Source: an uncultured Lachnospiraceae bacterium
Lineage (GTDB): Bacteria > Bacillota > Clostridia > Lachnospirales > Lachnospiraceae
Length of the DNA stretch: 31,466 nucleotides
Assembly: GCA_910585395.1 (NCBI GenBank)
Contig: CAJUCK010000017.1
Coordinates: 10,436 to 41,901 of the forward strand
Direction of reading: 5' to 3'
Shown: positions 24,592-31,466 of the stretch, in pieces
How the letters are laid out: each line of letters starts with the position of its first letter
Position numbering within the stretch: position 1 is the stretch's first letter
Notes under the pieces: model-generated
Database searches by the model: none
Seen by the model: only the letters and a program-made list of their open reading frames with translations
What the model was told of the DNA's origin: nothing
Program-made: the position numbers and the translations under genes

Positions 24592-25353
24592 ATGGAAAGG
24601 GAAATGAGACGGATTAAGCTGGTGGTTGCCTATGAGGGAACGAATTACTGTGGCTGGCAGGTTCAGCCAAACGGGGTGACCATAGAAGAGATGCTGAACA
24701 ATGCCCTGACGGAATTATTGGGAGAAAATATTCAGGTGATTGGAGCCAGCCGCACAGACGCAGGTGTTCATTCACTTGGAAATGTAGCGGTGTTTGACAC
24801 AGAGACAAAAATTCCACCAGAAAAAATCTGTTTTGCTTTAAACCAGCGTCTGCCAGAGGATATTGTCGTACAGACTTCTTGTGAAGTGCCTAAGGACTTT
24901 CATCCCAGGAGATGTTACAGTGAGAAGACGTATGCATATCGGATTTTAAACCGGAAAATTCCTGTTCCGACATTGCGGCATGATACATATTTCTATTATC
25001 GGGATTTGGATGTGGAAAAAATGCAGCAGGCGGCATTATACTTGCTGGGACGCCATGACTTTAAGAGTTTCTGTTCCGCGAAAACTACAGTGGAGGATAC
25101 AGTGCGGGAAATCCTGTCATGCACTGTGGAGAGATCTTTGGAGCATGTGGTAACAATTCGAATAACTGGAACAGGATTTTTATATAATATGGTACGCATC
25201 ATTGCCGGAACGCTTATTTCAGTGGGAATTGGAGAAATTGAACCCAGTGTGATAGAAAAGATTCTTAAGAAAAAGGACAGGAGCGCGGCAGGTCCTACAG
25301 CCCCAGCGCAAGGATTAACTATGCTGGAGATAAAATATGGAAAAAGTACTTGA
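24592..25353 (+). CDS. truA: tRNA pseudouridine(38-40) synthase TruA
   Basis: 253 residues from the chosen start. It isomerises U38-U40 of tRNA anticodon stems. The catalytic Asp is D56 in GASRTDAGVHS, and GTGFLYNMVRIIAGTL is the conserved C-terminal signature. I chose ATG 24592 because AAAGG (24577-24581) lies 10 bases away; ATG 24583 is too close to that site. The end of the gene overlaps the -35 of the next promoter. Confidence 0.93.
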   Translation: MEREMRRIKLVVAYEGTNYCGWQVQPNGVTIEEMLNNALTELLGENIQVIGASRTDAGVHSLGNVAVFDTETKIPPEKICFALNQRLPEDIVVQTSCEVPKDFHPRRCYSEKTYAYRILNRKIPVPTLRHDTYFYYRDLDVEKMQQAALYLLGRHDFKSFCSAKTTVEDTVREILSCTVERSLEHVVTIRITGTGFLYNMVRIIAGTLISVGIGEIEPSVIEKILKKKDRSAAGPTAPAQGLTMLEIKYGKST

Positions 25354-25379
25354 AATTTTACTAAAATATCAAGTATAAT
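25350..25379 (+). promoter_or_regulatory. Promoter of the chemoreceptor gene
   Basis: TTGAAA (25350-25355), an 18-base spacer and TATAAT (25374-25379) lie 61 bases before the receptor ATG. The -35 overlaps the truA stop codon, so the receptor gene has its own promoter. Confidence 0.75.
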
Positions 25380-25440
25380 TTAAACACTCAGCTAAACATA
25401 AATAATATACAGCCTGAGAGAGGAGAAAGGAGATTTAGGA

Positions 25441-27129
25441 ATGTTTTTGCGTAAGATTGATGGAATGAAAATTCGGGAAAAGCTGAAATTTGGTTATAGT
25501 CTTGTGGTTGGCTTGATGATTGTAATTACAGTATTTTCTATCATGGGGTTGTTCTTTGTACAGGGGAAAATGAATGATTACATCAATGGCGCCCAGGCAG
25601 CAGACACGGCAGTAAAACAGTGCAGGATTAATATGAATGCTGCGGCCAGGAATATTCGGGAAATGACATTAAATCAAAATAATAATTCCTATGAAGATTA
25701 TCGGAATAATGTGGAAAAATGTGCACAGATTATGGGTGAGTCCATAGAAGAATTAAAAAAGGCAAAAGTAGTCAGTGAGGAATTATCCCTTCGCTATGAA
25801 ACCGCAATTGAAGAATGGCTGAAAATGGGATATACTATTATAAATACTGTGGAAGATGGAGCACAAACGGAAGCCGCAAGGATGATAATAAATGATTGTT
25901 CTCCAGCTCTCAAGGAGGCAGCAGGCATATCAGAAGAAATAGACGATGAGACGGACAATGCAAAGCAAAAGGCAGTAAGTCTTGCCAGAAATACAGTTAT
26001 TTTTGTGACAGTAGTGGTAATTCTGCTCTTAGCGCTTGCAATTCTTATGGCAGTGAAAGCGGGGACTAAAATTGTTCGAAGTATTGTCCGCCCACTGAAA
26101 GAGATTGAAGATGCAGCGACAGAGTTATCTCATGGGAATTTACATACAGAAGTTACCTGCCAGAGTGAAGATGAGATTGGCACATTGGCAGATGCTCTTC
26201 GGAGCTCTTTTTATCATTTGAGTTCCTATGTGGAGGACATTGACCGTGCTATGAAAGAATTTTCCCAAGGAAATTTTGATGTAAAAGCAAATGTAGATTA
26301 TCAGGGAGATTTCTGCAATATCGAGAGTTCTTTTATGGAATTCGAAAAAAATATGGCGGATATGGTGAAGAATGTGCAGACGGTAGCGGATCAGGTTACA
26401 AGGGCTTCAGAACAGATTTCCGCCAGTTCTACAGAGCTGGCAGAGGGGGCTTCAGAGCAGGCAGGTGTGACAGAAGAGCTTTCTGCTTCAGTGGAGAGTG
26501 TGTCGCAGCAGATTGATCTGAATGCAAGAGAGGCGCTGGATATAAGTTATGAAGTACAGCAGGTCGGAGAAGAAATTGATTACAGCAATAAGAAGATGCA
26601 GGAGATGGTAGCGTCGATGAAACGAATCAGTGATTCTTCCAATGAGATCGGAAAGATTATAGCTACTATCAATGAAATTGCAGATCAGACAAATCTTCTG
26701 GCATTGAACGCTTCCATTGAGGCAGCCCGTGCCGGAGATGCAGGAAAAGGGTTTGCAGTAGTGGCAGATCAGGTATCTCTTCTTGCAGCCCAGAGCGCTC
26801 AGGCAGCGAAAGAATCTACAGCTTTGATCGAGGAATCTGTCTGTGCAGTGAAGAGCGGAATGGTGATTGCCAATGATACAGCGGATCAGCTTGAAAATGT
26901 TGTGAAAGGAGCCAGGGACATTATCGGCAAAGTGAATCTGATTGCAGAAGCTTCCAAGGAACAGGCAGGAGCAGTAGATCAAATTAACAGCGGTGTAGAC
27001 CAGATCAATCATGTGGTGCAGAATAATTCAGCTACATCACAGGAGTGCGCTGCTGCAAGCCAGGAAATGACAGCTCAGGCAGAAAATTTGACGGGAATGA
27101 TCCGCAAATTCAAGGTTGGAAAGTTCTAA
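25441..27129 (+). CDS. Methyl-accepting chemotaxis protein
   Basis: 562 residues. TM1 at ~19-42, an extracytoplasmic four-helix-bundle sensor (~43-180), TM2 ~183-205, a HAMP domain (~206-260), then the long coiled signalling domain. The signalling tip reads EIADQTNLLALNASIEAARAGD then GKGFAVVADQVSLLAAQS, where the usual V(R/K)xLAERS is altered to VSLLAAQS. It would modulate a CheA/CheW complex. No che or flagellar genes are nearby. It lies between truA and rplM. In many Firmicutes those two genes are adjacent, so this is probably an insertion into an old operon. AAAGGAG precedes the ATG. Confidence 0.93.
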   Translation: MFLRKIDGMKIREKLKFGYSLVVGLMIVITVFSIMGLFFVQGKMNDYINGAQAADTAVKQCRINMNAAARNIREMTLNQNNNSYEDYRNNVEKCAQIMGESIEELKKAKVVSEELSLRYETAIEEWLKMGYTIINTVEDGAQTEAARMIINDCSPALKEAAGISEEIDDETDNAKQKAVSLARNTVIFVTVVVILLLALAILMAVKAGTKIVRSIVRPLKEIEDAATELSHGNLHTEVTCQSEDEIGTLADALRSSFYHLSSYVEDIDRAMKEFSQGNFDVKANVDYQGDFCNIESSFMEFEKNMADMVKNVQTVADQVTRASEQISASSTELAEGASEQAGVTEELSASVESVSQQIDLNAREALDISYEVQQVGEEIDYSNKKMQEMVASMKRISDSSNEIGKIIATINEIADQTNLLALNASIEAARAGDAGKGFAVVADQVSLLAAQSAQAAKESTALIEESVCAVKSGMVIANDTADQLENVVKGARDIIGKVNLIAEASKEQAGAVDQINSGVDQINHVVQNNSATSQECAAASQEMTAQAENLTGMIRKFKVGKF

Positions 27130-27174
27130 CTTTGGGCAGAGTGGAAGAAGTTAGCTTTGTCATGAAAATATATG

Positions 27175-27203
27175 TTGACAGATGCAACGTCTTGTAATAG
27201 AAT
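27175..27203 (+). promoter_or_regulatory. Strong promoter of the rplM-rpsI operon
   Basis: TTGACA (27175-27180), a 17-base spacer and TAGAAT (27198-27203) give an almost perfect sigma-A promoter. It implies a leader of about 200 bases before rplM. The mRNA is thus independent of truA. Confidence 0.85.
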
Positions 27204-27221
27204 GTAAAAGTATGGCAAGTT

Positions 27222-27262
27222 AGAAATGCAAGCCTTACTCCGGCGGAGCGTTTTTGCTTTGA
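27222..27262 (+). ncRNA. Probable L13 leader (ribosomal protein autoregulation)
   Basis: GCAA (27228-27231) pairs with TTGC (27254-27257) around an inner CTCC-GGC-GGAG hairpin. It lies near the 5' end of the long rplM leader. Bacillus and other Firmicutes carry an L13 leader motif in this position that is thought to bind the protein and control the operon. The match here is by position and hairpin style; a covariance search would be needed to confirm it. Confidence 0.45.
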
Positions 27263-27408
27263 AGTACAAGGAAAAATGTAAATGGTGTGAAACAGATAGA
27301 ACGGATGGAATCTTTTATATGACTGACTGTGTTTGGATTTCTATGGAAATCAGAGGACGGCATTCGGATATCAGAGTAGCATTGTAAAATTCAAGGAGGT
27401 AACATTCA

Positions 27409-27837
27409 ATGAAAACTTTTATGGCCAGCCCGGCAACAATTGAAAGAAAATGGTATGTGGTTGATGCTGAAGGAAAGACCCTGGGTCGCCTGGCATCTGA
27501 GATTGCAAAGGTGTTGAGAGGAAAGAATAAACCGATTTTCACTCCGCACATGGATACTGGTGATTATGTAATTGTTGTCAATGCAGACAAGGTAAAAGTA
27601 ACCGGTAAGAAATTAGACCAGAAGATTTATTACCATCATTCTGATTATGTAGGTGGAATGAAAGAGACTACCTTAAAAGAGATGTTAGCAAACAAACCGG
27701 AAAGAGTCGTTGAGCTTGCTGTTAAGGGAATGCTCCCGAAGGGACCTTTGGGAAGACAGATGTATAAAAAGCTGTTTGTATATGCAGGACCGGAACACAA
27801 ACACGAAGCTCAGAAACCAGAAGTTTTAACATTTTAA
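27409..27837 (+). CDS. rplM: 50S ribosomal protein L13
   Basis: 142 residues, full length. It begins with KTFMASPATIERKWYVVDA and has LGRLASEIAKVLRGK and VELAVKGMLPKGPLGR. It is an early-assembly protein of the large subunit. AAGGAGG is 10 bases before the ATG, and rpsI follows 17 bases downstream, the usual pair. Confidence 0.97.
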   Translation: MKTFMASPATIERKWYVVDAEGKTLGRLASEIAKVLRGKNKPIFTPHMDTGDYVIVVNADKVKVTGKKLDQKIYYHHSDYVGGMKETTLKEMLANKPERVVELAVKGMLPKGPLGRQMYKKLFVYAGPEHKHEAQKPEVLTF

Positions 27838-27854
27838 TCAGGAGGTAAGAAGAG

Positions 27855-28247
27855 ATGGCTAATGCAAGATATTATGGAACAGGTAGAAGAAAAAAATCGA
27901 TTGCCAGAGTGTATTTAATGCCCGGAACAGGCAAGGTTACAATTAATAAAAGAGATATCGACGAATACTTGGGTCTTGAGACTCTGAAAGTTATCGTTCG
28001 TCAGCCATTGGTGGCAACTGAGACAGTTGATAAGTTTGATGTTTTGGTAAATGTGCGCGGAGGCGGATATACTGGTCAGGCGGGAGCAATTCGTCATGGT
28101 ATTGCCAGAGCGCTGCTGCAGGCAGATGCTGATTACAGGCCAGTGCTGAAGGCAGCAGGATTCCTGACACGTGATCCGAGAATGAAGGAGAGAAAGAAAT
28201 ACGGTCTCAAAGCAGCTCGTCGTGCTCCACAGTTCAGCAAGAGATAA
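27855..28247 (+). CDS. rpsI: 30S ribosomal protein S9
   Basis: 130 residues. It starts with RYYGTGRRKKSIARVYLMPG and ends in the basic tail RRAPQFSKR that reaches the decoding site. AGGAGG is 9 bases before the ATG. The 3' end of rpsI is a known integration site for some streptococcal ICEs. Here an integrase-bearing remnant starts about 150 bases downstream, but rpsI is intact. Confidence 0.97.
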   Translation: MANARYYGTGRRKKSIARVYLMPGTGKVTINKRDIDEYLGLETLKVIVRQPLVATETVDKFDVLVNVRGGGYTGQAGAIRHGIARALLQADADYRPVLKAAGFLTRDPRMKERKKYGLKAARRAPQFSKR

Positions 28248-28272
28248 TTTTACTACAATTTTAAAAAGACTT

Positions 28273-28312
28273 AAAAACCCCCGGAAGTCCAGTATTTTCG
28301 GGGGTTTTCTTT
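28273..28312 (+). terminator. Terminator of rplM-rpsI
   Basis: AAAAACCCCCG (28273-28283) pairs with CGGGGGTTTT (28299-28308), and T-rich DNA (TTTTCTTT) follows. It is a strong GC stem with a U-run. Confidence 0.92.
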
Positions 28313-28331
28313 ATTTTCTAAGTGTTTAATT

Positions 28332-28628
28332 TCAATATCGATAAGGAAAGGTGGTGAAAGATGATGAAAAAGCAAGAAAATTTAGCGACTGAAATTTTTC
28401 ACACAGTTTTTCAATGATTTCCTCAATCTCTTTAAGGTTTTTCAAGTTCTTATTCAGAACAATACATTCCCTTGTATGCTTTACAAGTACAAATTTCTTT
28501 GGCTCTACATGATGAACCCTTTCAAACCTAAAAATATCTTCCGCCCCTAAATCGTCAGCTGAAACAGCGTACATGTACGGAATATCACGTGTTACAATAG
28601 AACCATATGCTATACTCATAATTTTCAT
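28332..28628 (-). CDS. Small unknown protein of the mobile remnant
   Basis: 98 residues, starting MKIMSIAYGSIVTRD. The middle has VEPKKFVLVKHTRECIVLN then a charged helix (NLKEIEEIIEKLCEK). The last ~20 residues (ending TTFPYRY) are unlike the rest and overlap the opposite-strand ORF start at 28361, so the true C-terminus may be lost at a junction. AAAGGA lies close to the ATG (about 3 bases). I do not recognise a family. It runs in the same direction as the integrase. Confidence 0.5.
   Translation of the reverse strand: MKIMSIAYGSIVTRDIPYMYAVSADDLGAEDIFRFERVHHVEPKKFVLVKHTRECIVLNKNLKNLKEIEEIIEKLCEKFQSLNFLAFSSSFTTFPYRY
28361..28417 (+). pseudogene. Short + strand ORF, probably the cut-off 5' end of a gene
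   Basis: AAGGTGGTGAAAG and ATG ATG open a frame with MMKKQENLATEIFHTVFQ, then TGA at 28415. A ribosome site this good with a peptide this ordinary suggests the start of a host or phage gene interrupted soon after the IFH codons. The remainder is not in the window. It overlaps the C-terminal codons of the minus-strand 98-residue ORF, so one of the two is likely read-through across a junction near 28400. Confidence 0.45.
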
Positions 28629-28662
28629 TATCCTTTCTTTTGCGTGGGAATCATGTTATAAT

Positions 28663-28743
28663 GAACATACTCCCTTTAATTGTTTTAGTAGATGGTTACA
28701 GGGTAGCGGCTCTATGGTATTTGCGGTACTGTAGAGCCTTTTT
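28663..28743 (+). ncRNA. Candidate small RNA (~80 nt) between integrase and 98-residue ORF
   Basis: A perfect TATAAT (28657-28662) precedes a stretch with no protein-coding + strand gene. It ends at GGCTCTA (28708-28714)/TAGAGCC (28732-28738) followed by TTTTT. Promoter-like box plus intrinsic terminator suggests a short transcript from about 28668 to 28743. The -35 (TTTCTT, 17-base spacer) is weak. The opposite strand has a possible 20-codon ORF from a TTG near 28757 with AAAGGAG before it, so a type I toxin-antitoxin-like arrangement is possible. This is speculative. Confidence 0.35.
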
Positions 28744-28794
28744 AATTGCTACAATCAATCTGCATCAACTCCTTTCCTAAATTTTGTTTATGGC

Positions 28795-29830
28795 TTATAA
28801 AAGGGCTTGTATCTCAAAATGAGTATATACCTGTTGAGTTACCCCCTGCCCTTTGTGACCTACAATTTTTTTGACAAGCCTATCATCAACCCCAGCTTCA
28901 GCTTGTAATGAAATGCAAGTATGCCTTGTATCGTGTGGGCGGTGGTTCATTCCTAACTGTTCTATTAACGATTTCCAGTAACTGTCATAGTAATTTCTGT
29001 ATTCAAAATGTTTGCCCTCTGGTGTGCTTAAAAGATATTCGCAATCATTCAGATTGTACCAGTATTCAAAGAACGGTATCACTTTATCAGAAATTGGCAC
29101 TTTCCGTATTCCGGCTTCTGTTTTGGCAGCAGTCACATCAAACCAACGCTCTTTTATATTAACGTGTTCTTTCTTTAAATCCAGTAATTCAGATATTCTA
29201 CAGCCGGAATATATCAGCATTAAAATCACGTTAAAGTAACCGTTCGTATCTTTCCATTTCCAAATTTTTTCTATCTCCGCTTTGCTGAATGGCTCTCTGT
29301 TGTATGCGTTGGGGTTTCCTGCTTTCTTTATGTCTATATATTGTGTTTTGTTCATGTCGGGCGGTATTATGTCATGGATAACCGCATATTTGAACATCAA
29401 TCCCACAAGAACCTTGTATTTGCGTAGGGGAGGCGTATTCTTGCCGGAAGTATCGGCAATATACTGTAAATCATCCAGTTTCACATCAACCATGCGTTTA
29501 TTTGCGATAAGTTCACATAATAAATAAGCTGCCCGGTAGCCTTTTGCATTGCTTTCTGATACAGTGGGGAAGTGCTCTTCACTCCAACGCTCAAATACTT
29601 CTTGAAATGTAACCTTTGAAGCATCTACATCATATGGAGATTTATTATAATTTGCCAGTGCTTGTAGGGCTTCTTTTTTACTCTCATAATAGCCTATGGT
29701 TTTGCGTTTCTGCTTCCATTTGCCCGTTTCTGTGTCTATCTGCCATTCGTTCCGTTACAATCGCTCTATAAGGCTTTCTGCGGTTGCCAGATAGCTTATA
29801 GACAGAGCCAAAGCCATTAGGTAGTTTCAT
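28795..29830 (-). pseudogene. Tyrosine-family integrase with an N-terminal frameshift
   Basis: The start ATG at 29830 has GGAGG 8 bases before it and gives MKLPNGFGSVYKLSGNRRKP, the Arm-type DNA-binding start of Tn916/phage integrases. The frame then breaks at about 29742-29757 (GTAACGGAACGAATGG in the sense direction); one base fewer gives ...VTDEWQIDTETG. Downstream the other frame has IGYYESKKEALQALANYN and the catalytic core. From the internal Met at 29493, the residues are R99, K124, H187/R190, H213 and Y223, all present. Restored length is ~344 residues. The gene is either inactivated by a single-base insertion or made by frameshifting. Without the shift, a 232-residue fragment lacking the Arm domain would remain. 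Confidence 0.85.
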
Positions 29831-30773
29831 TCGTCTGTCCTCCTTTTGTTGGCTTGTATTTGGTTTTTAATTCTTCGAGAAACTTTATATACCCCGTTAT
29901 ATCTCCTTTTTCTCTATATAAATCTTGTTTGCTTAGTGCTTCGCTTTCAAAGGGTTCATTATATTTTGAGGAATATTCAAAATAATCTTTTCCAGCGTTT
30001 TCATATCGCTTTGCTCTTTGCTGCATAGTTTTATATGCTTTTCGGTATGCCTTTCTGAAATCATCAGATTTTAAGTCGCTATGAATATTCTTGCAGTTAG
30101 AACAGAATTTTTTGTTATTTCCGTTTCTTTCAATAAAATAACCATTGCAGTATGAGCATTTATGAAATATAACGTTATTTTTTCTGGCATAAATAGCATC
30201 TAATACTTGCAAAGAGTAATTTTCAAATTCTGAATAGCATAATTGAATAGTTCCAGTATGGTCTTCCCAAAATGTTACTTTTGCAAATGCATCTGGCATA
30301 TAGTGTTCTTCGGAAAGTATTTTTAAAGGATTTACGCAAACCCATAATACGAAATATTCTCGAAAATTAAATTTGTCAAAAGTATTATCATGATATAACG
30401 ATATAAGTACGCCGTTGACAATACATCTTGTGACCAAATCAGAATAACCTAACTCTCGGAACGCATTATAACATTCTTTTACAAATTCTGTATTAGGCTG
30501 ATGATATTTTTTTGAATAAATTTCAAACATTTCTATTATTTTTTTTGCATCTCTGATTGAATTTGAAAATTCAATTATTATATCTCCAAAACAAAACAAT
30601 TCTTCCATTGGATAGGAATTATCGTAAAAGATACTTTCATTATCCAGATAATTTATATAGCCCGTATCAGTGACTACTAAGTGGATTTCTTCAACATATT
30701 CGCCATCTTTGCCTCTTTGGTATGGAATATTCCAATGGTCGTATACGTCTTTTATAGTTTTAGCATCGTCCAT
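29817..30773 (-). CDS. Zinc-ribbon protein of the element (possibly DUF6076-like)
   Basis: 318 residues. Residues 1-200 have no motif I can name. C206-x2-C209...C224-x2-C227 (CSYC and CSNC) form a zinc ribbon. A basic helical tail (~235-275) suggests nucleic-acid contact. The layout resembles DUF6076 proteins of Lachnospiraceae mobile elements. The gene is AT-richer than the housekeeping block. Its 3' end overlaps the integrase start by 14 bases, with the integrase ribosome site inside it, so both are co-translated from the promoter at 30869-30897. The ribosome site of its own ATG is poor: AAGGAAG is about 15 bases away, with one arm of the inverted repeat between. Confidence 0.7.
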   Translation of the reverse strand: MDDAKTIKDVYDHWNIPYQRGKDGEYVEEIHLVVTDTGYINYLDNESIFYDNSYPMEELFCFGDIIIEFSNSIRDAKKIIEMFEIYSKKYHQPNTEFVKECYNAFRELGYSDLVTRCIVNGVLISLYHDNTFDKFNFREYFVLWVCVNPLKILSEEHYMPDAFAKVTFWEDHTGTIQLCYSEFENYSLQVLDAIYARKNNVIFHKCSYCNGYFIERNGNNKKFCSNCKNIHSDLKSDDFRKAYRKAYKTMQQRAKRYENAGKDYFEYSSKYNEPFESEALSKQDLYREKGDITGYIKFLEELKTKYKPTKGGQTNETT

Positions 30774-30779
30774 TATATT

Positions 30780-30900
30780 ATGTTGACACTTCCTTTCTTA
30801 AAAAAATACTGATAACAAAGTGCAAATATACAAATCGAATACAGTTTGTTAATATTGATGATGTAGACATTATAATATTGCAATAAGAAAGTGTCAACAT
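30780..30900. repeat. 12-bp inverted repeat pair flanking the promoter region
   Basis: ATGTTGACACTT (30780-30791) and AAGTGTCAACAT (30889-30900) are perfect inverted copies 97 bases apart. The right copy covers the -35; the left lies in the leader between the ribosome site and the ATG of the zinc-ribbon gene. They could be operators for DNA looping, or terminal repeats of a small ~121-bp element. Confidence 0.75.
30869..30897 (-). promoter_or_regulatory. Perfect consensus promoter for the zinc-ribbon/integrase operon
   Basis: On the minus strand TTGACA (30897-30892), 17 bases and TATAAT (30874-30869) match the sigma-A consensus exactly. The -35 lies inside the right arm of a 12-bp inverted repeat. 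Transcription should start near 30862 and give a leader of about 90 bases. Confidence 0.85.
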
Positions 30901-30912
30901 TTATTTAATTAT

Positions 30913-31389
30913 GTGTGGAAACGGAATCCGACAAAAAGCGGTTTAGCGTTGGCATTGGGTGTATCTCCTCAGACGGTAGTTGATTATGTGAAAGGCTCTG
31001 ACCGCAGGGGAAATATTTACAAGAGAGAGGGAGAAAACAAAAGCAGACTAAAAATTGCTACAGCGGATTTTGACCTTATCAGAAAAGCCTATATTCTCAT
31101 TGAAGATTTTTACGAACAAAAATTAGGCGATAATCGCAATAATGCCGGAACTATCTTTTGGCTGAACAACAAAGAAAATACACGTTGGAGCAATGAGCAG
31201 GAATTTAAGTTTGGAACAGTCGAACAACCAGAAAAAAGGGTTTTGTCTGCTGATGAATTACCAAATCTATTCTTGAAGGACAAAGATAATATACCAAGTC
31301 TGCCGGAACTATTGGAGCAAAAAGAAAGGGAAAAGCTACCGCAATTAGGTATAAAGTCAGATGATGGGGAGGGAGAAAATGAGTTTTAA
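30913..31389 (+). CDS. Phage terminase small subunit-like protein, N-terminally truncated
   Basis: The frame opens with GTG at 30913 (no ribosome site) and reads WKRNPTKSGLALALGVSPQTVVDYV, then LIEDFYEQKL...AGTIFWLNNKENTRWSNEQEF. This pattern (helix-turn-helix, then xxGxIFxLKNNxxW) is the small terminase of tailed phages, which recognises packaging sites. Normally ~25-30 residues precede the PTxxGLALAL motif; here only about five do. The upstream frame back to a stop at 30859 lacks any ATG, and the inverted-repeat arm ends at 30900. The gene therefore seems cut at the 5' side. The tail is charged and ends GEGENEF. Confidence 0.6.
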   Translation: MWKRNPTKSGLALALGVSPQTVVDYVKGSDRRGNIYKREGENKSRLKIATADFDLIRKAYILIEDFYEQKLGDNRNNAGTIFWLNNKENTRWSNEQEFKFGTVEQPEKRVLSADELPNLFLKDKDNIPSLPELLEQKEREKLPQLGIKSDDGEGENEF

Positions 31390-31466
31390 AGCATATGTTG
31401 AAGAAATCTTGCAAAATGAGGTTTTAAGCGTGGTTAGGCAGCAGGGATATGTTCTTGAAACTGAAA
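31379..31466 (+). CDS. Start of an unknown gene, cut by the window edge
   Basis: An ATG at 31379 with GGGAGGGAG before it opens MSFKAYVEEILQNEVLSVVRQQ and runs to the end of the window. It overlaps the end of the terminase-like gene by 11 bases, so the two would be coupled. The 29 visible residues are too few to identify it. Confidence 0.6.
   Translation, partial: MSFKAYVEEILQNEVLSVVRQQGYVLETE

Noticed and set aside
24583..24592. ATG 24583 as truA start
   Set aside because: It is only one base from the AAAGG ribosome site; ATG 24592 has workable spacing.
30783..30812. + strand promoter from the left TTGACA
   Set aside because: No acceptable -10 at 16-18 bases; the box is explained by the inverted repeat.
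28795..31466. CRISPR array or complete insertion sequence
   Set aside because: No regular spaced repeats and no transposase frame were seen; only the integrase and one inverted repeat pair.

Overview
The window looks like chromosomal DNA of a low-to-moderate GC Clostridia, most likely Lachnospiraceae (Blautia/Dorea/Mediterraneibacter-like). This rests on strong AGGAGG-type ribosome binding sites, a GH43/LamG/Ig-like secreted protein with a Lys-rich tail, a VanW protein, a DUF4080-type radical SAM protein and the ecfA1-ecfA2-ecfT-truA...rplM-rpsI block. No species marker is present, so the assignment is by gene style only.

Regions. (1) 1-853: the 3' end of an AIM24-like gene, then a consensus promoter, tRNA-Phe, two tRNA-Gly genes and a terminator. 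(2) 1172-4626: a diguanylate cyclase, an HD-GYP phosphodiesterase and a TetR-type regulator lie head to tail and end at a hairpin with a T-tract. (3) 4668-9435: an MMPL/RND exporter and a large secreted heptad-repeat protein form an operon, with a possible TetR operator upstream. (4) 9525-13522, minus strand: a 1166-residue secreted GH43 protein and an ArsR/SmtB-type zinc sensor. (5) 13623-16050: a B12-binding-type radical SAM protein coupled to a DEDDh exonuclease. (6) 16077-18708: an unknown membrane-anchored protein, a 35-residue membrane peptide and a VanW protein with a Gln-rich/acidic tail. (7) 18758-21531: two abutting hairpins, then an AIR-synthase-like protein, an Lrp/AsnC protein and an aminotransferase. 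(8) 21566-28312: trmL, the ECF transporter core (ecfA1, ecfA2, ecfT) and truA, then a chemotaxis receptor gene, then rplM-rpsI behind a strong promoter and a probable L13 leader. (9) 28332-31466: an AT-richer mobile-element remnant just after the rpsI terminator. It has a broken + strand ORF, a possible small RNA, a frameshifted tyrosine integrase, a zinc-ribbon protein (possibly DUF6076-like), a 12-bp inverted operator-like repeat and a 5'-truncated terminase-small-subunit-like gene.

How the genes work together: regions 1 and 8 are housekeeping (tRNAs, tRNA modification, ribosomal proteins, vitamin uptake). Regions 2-7 concern signalling, the envelope and metabolism. Region 9 is the accessory part and holds the most unexplained structure: two probable junctions (about 28,400 and about 30,900), a frameshift and a candidate sRNA. 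No CRISPR array, complete IS element or rRNA was seen. I did not find a complete, clearly new system; the best leads are the mobile remnant, the double hairpin at 18758-18854 and the zinc-sensor/radical-SAM divergence.
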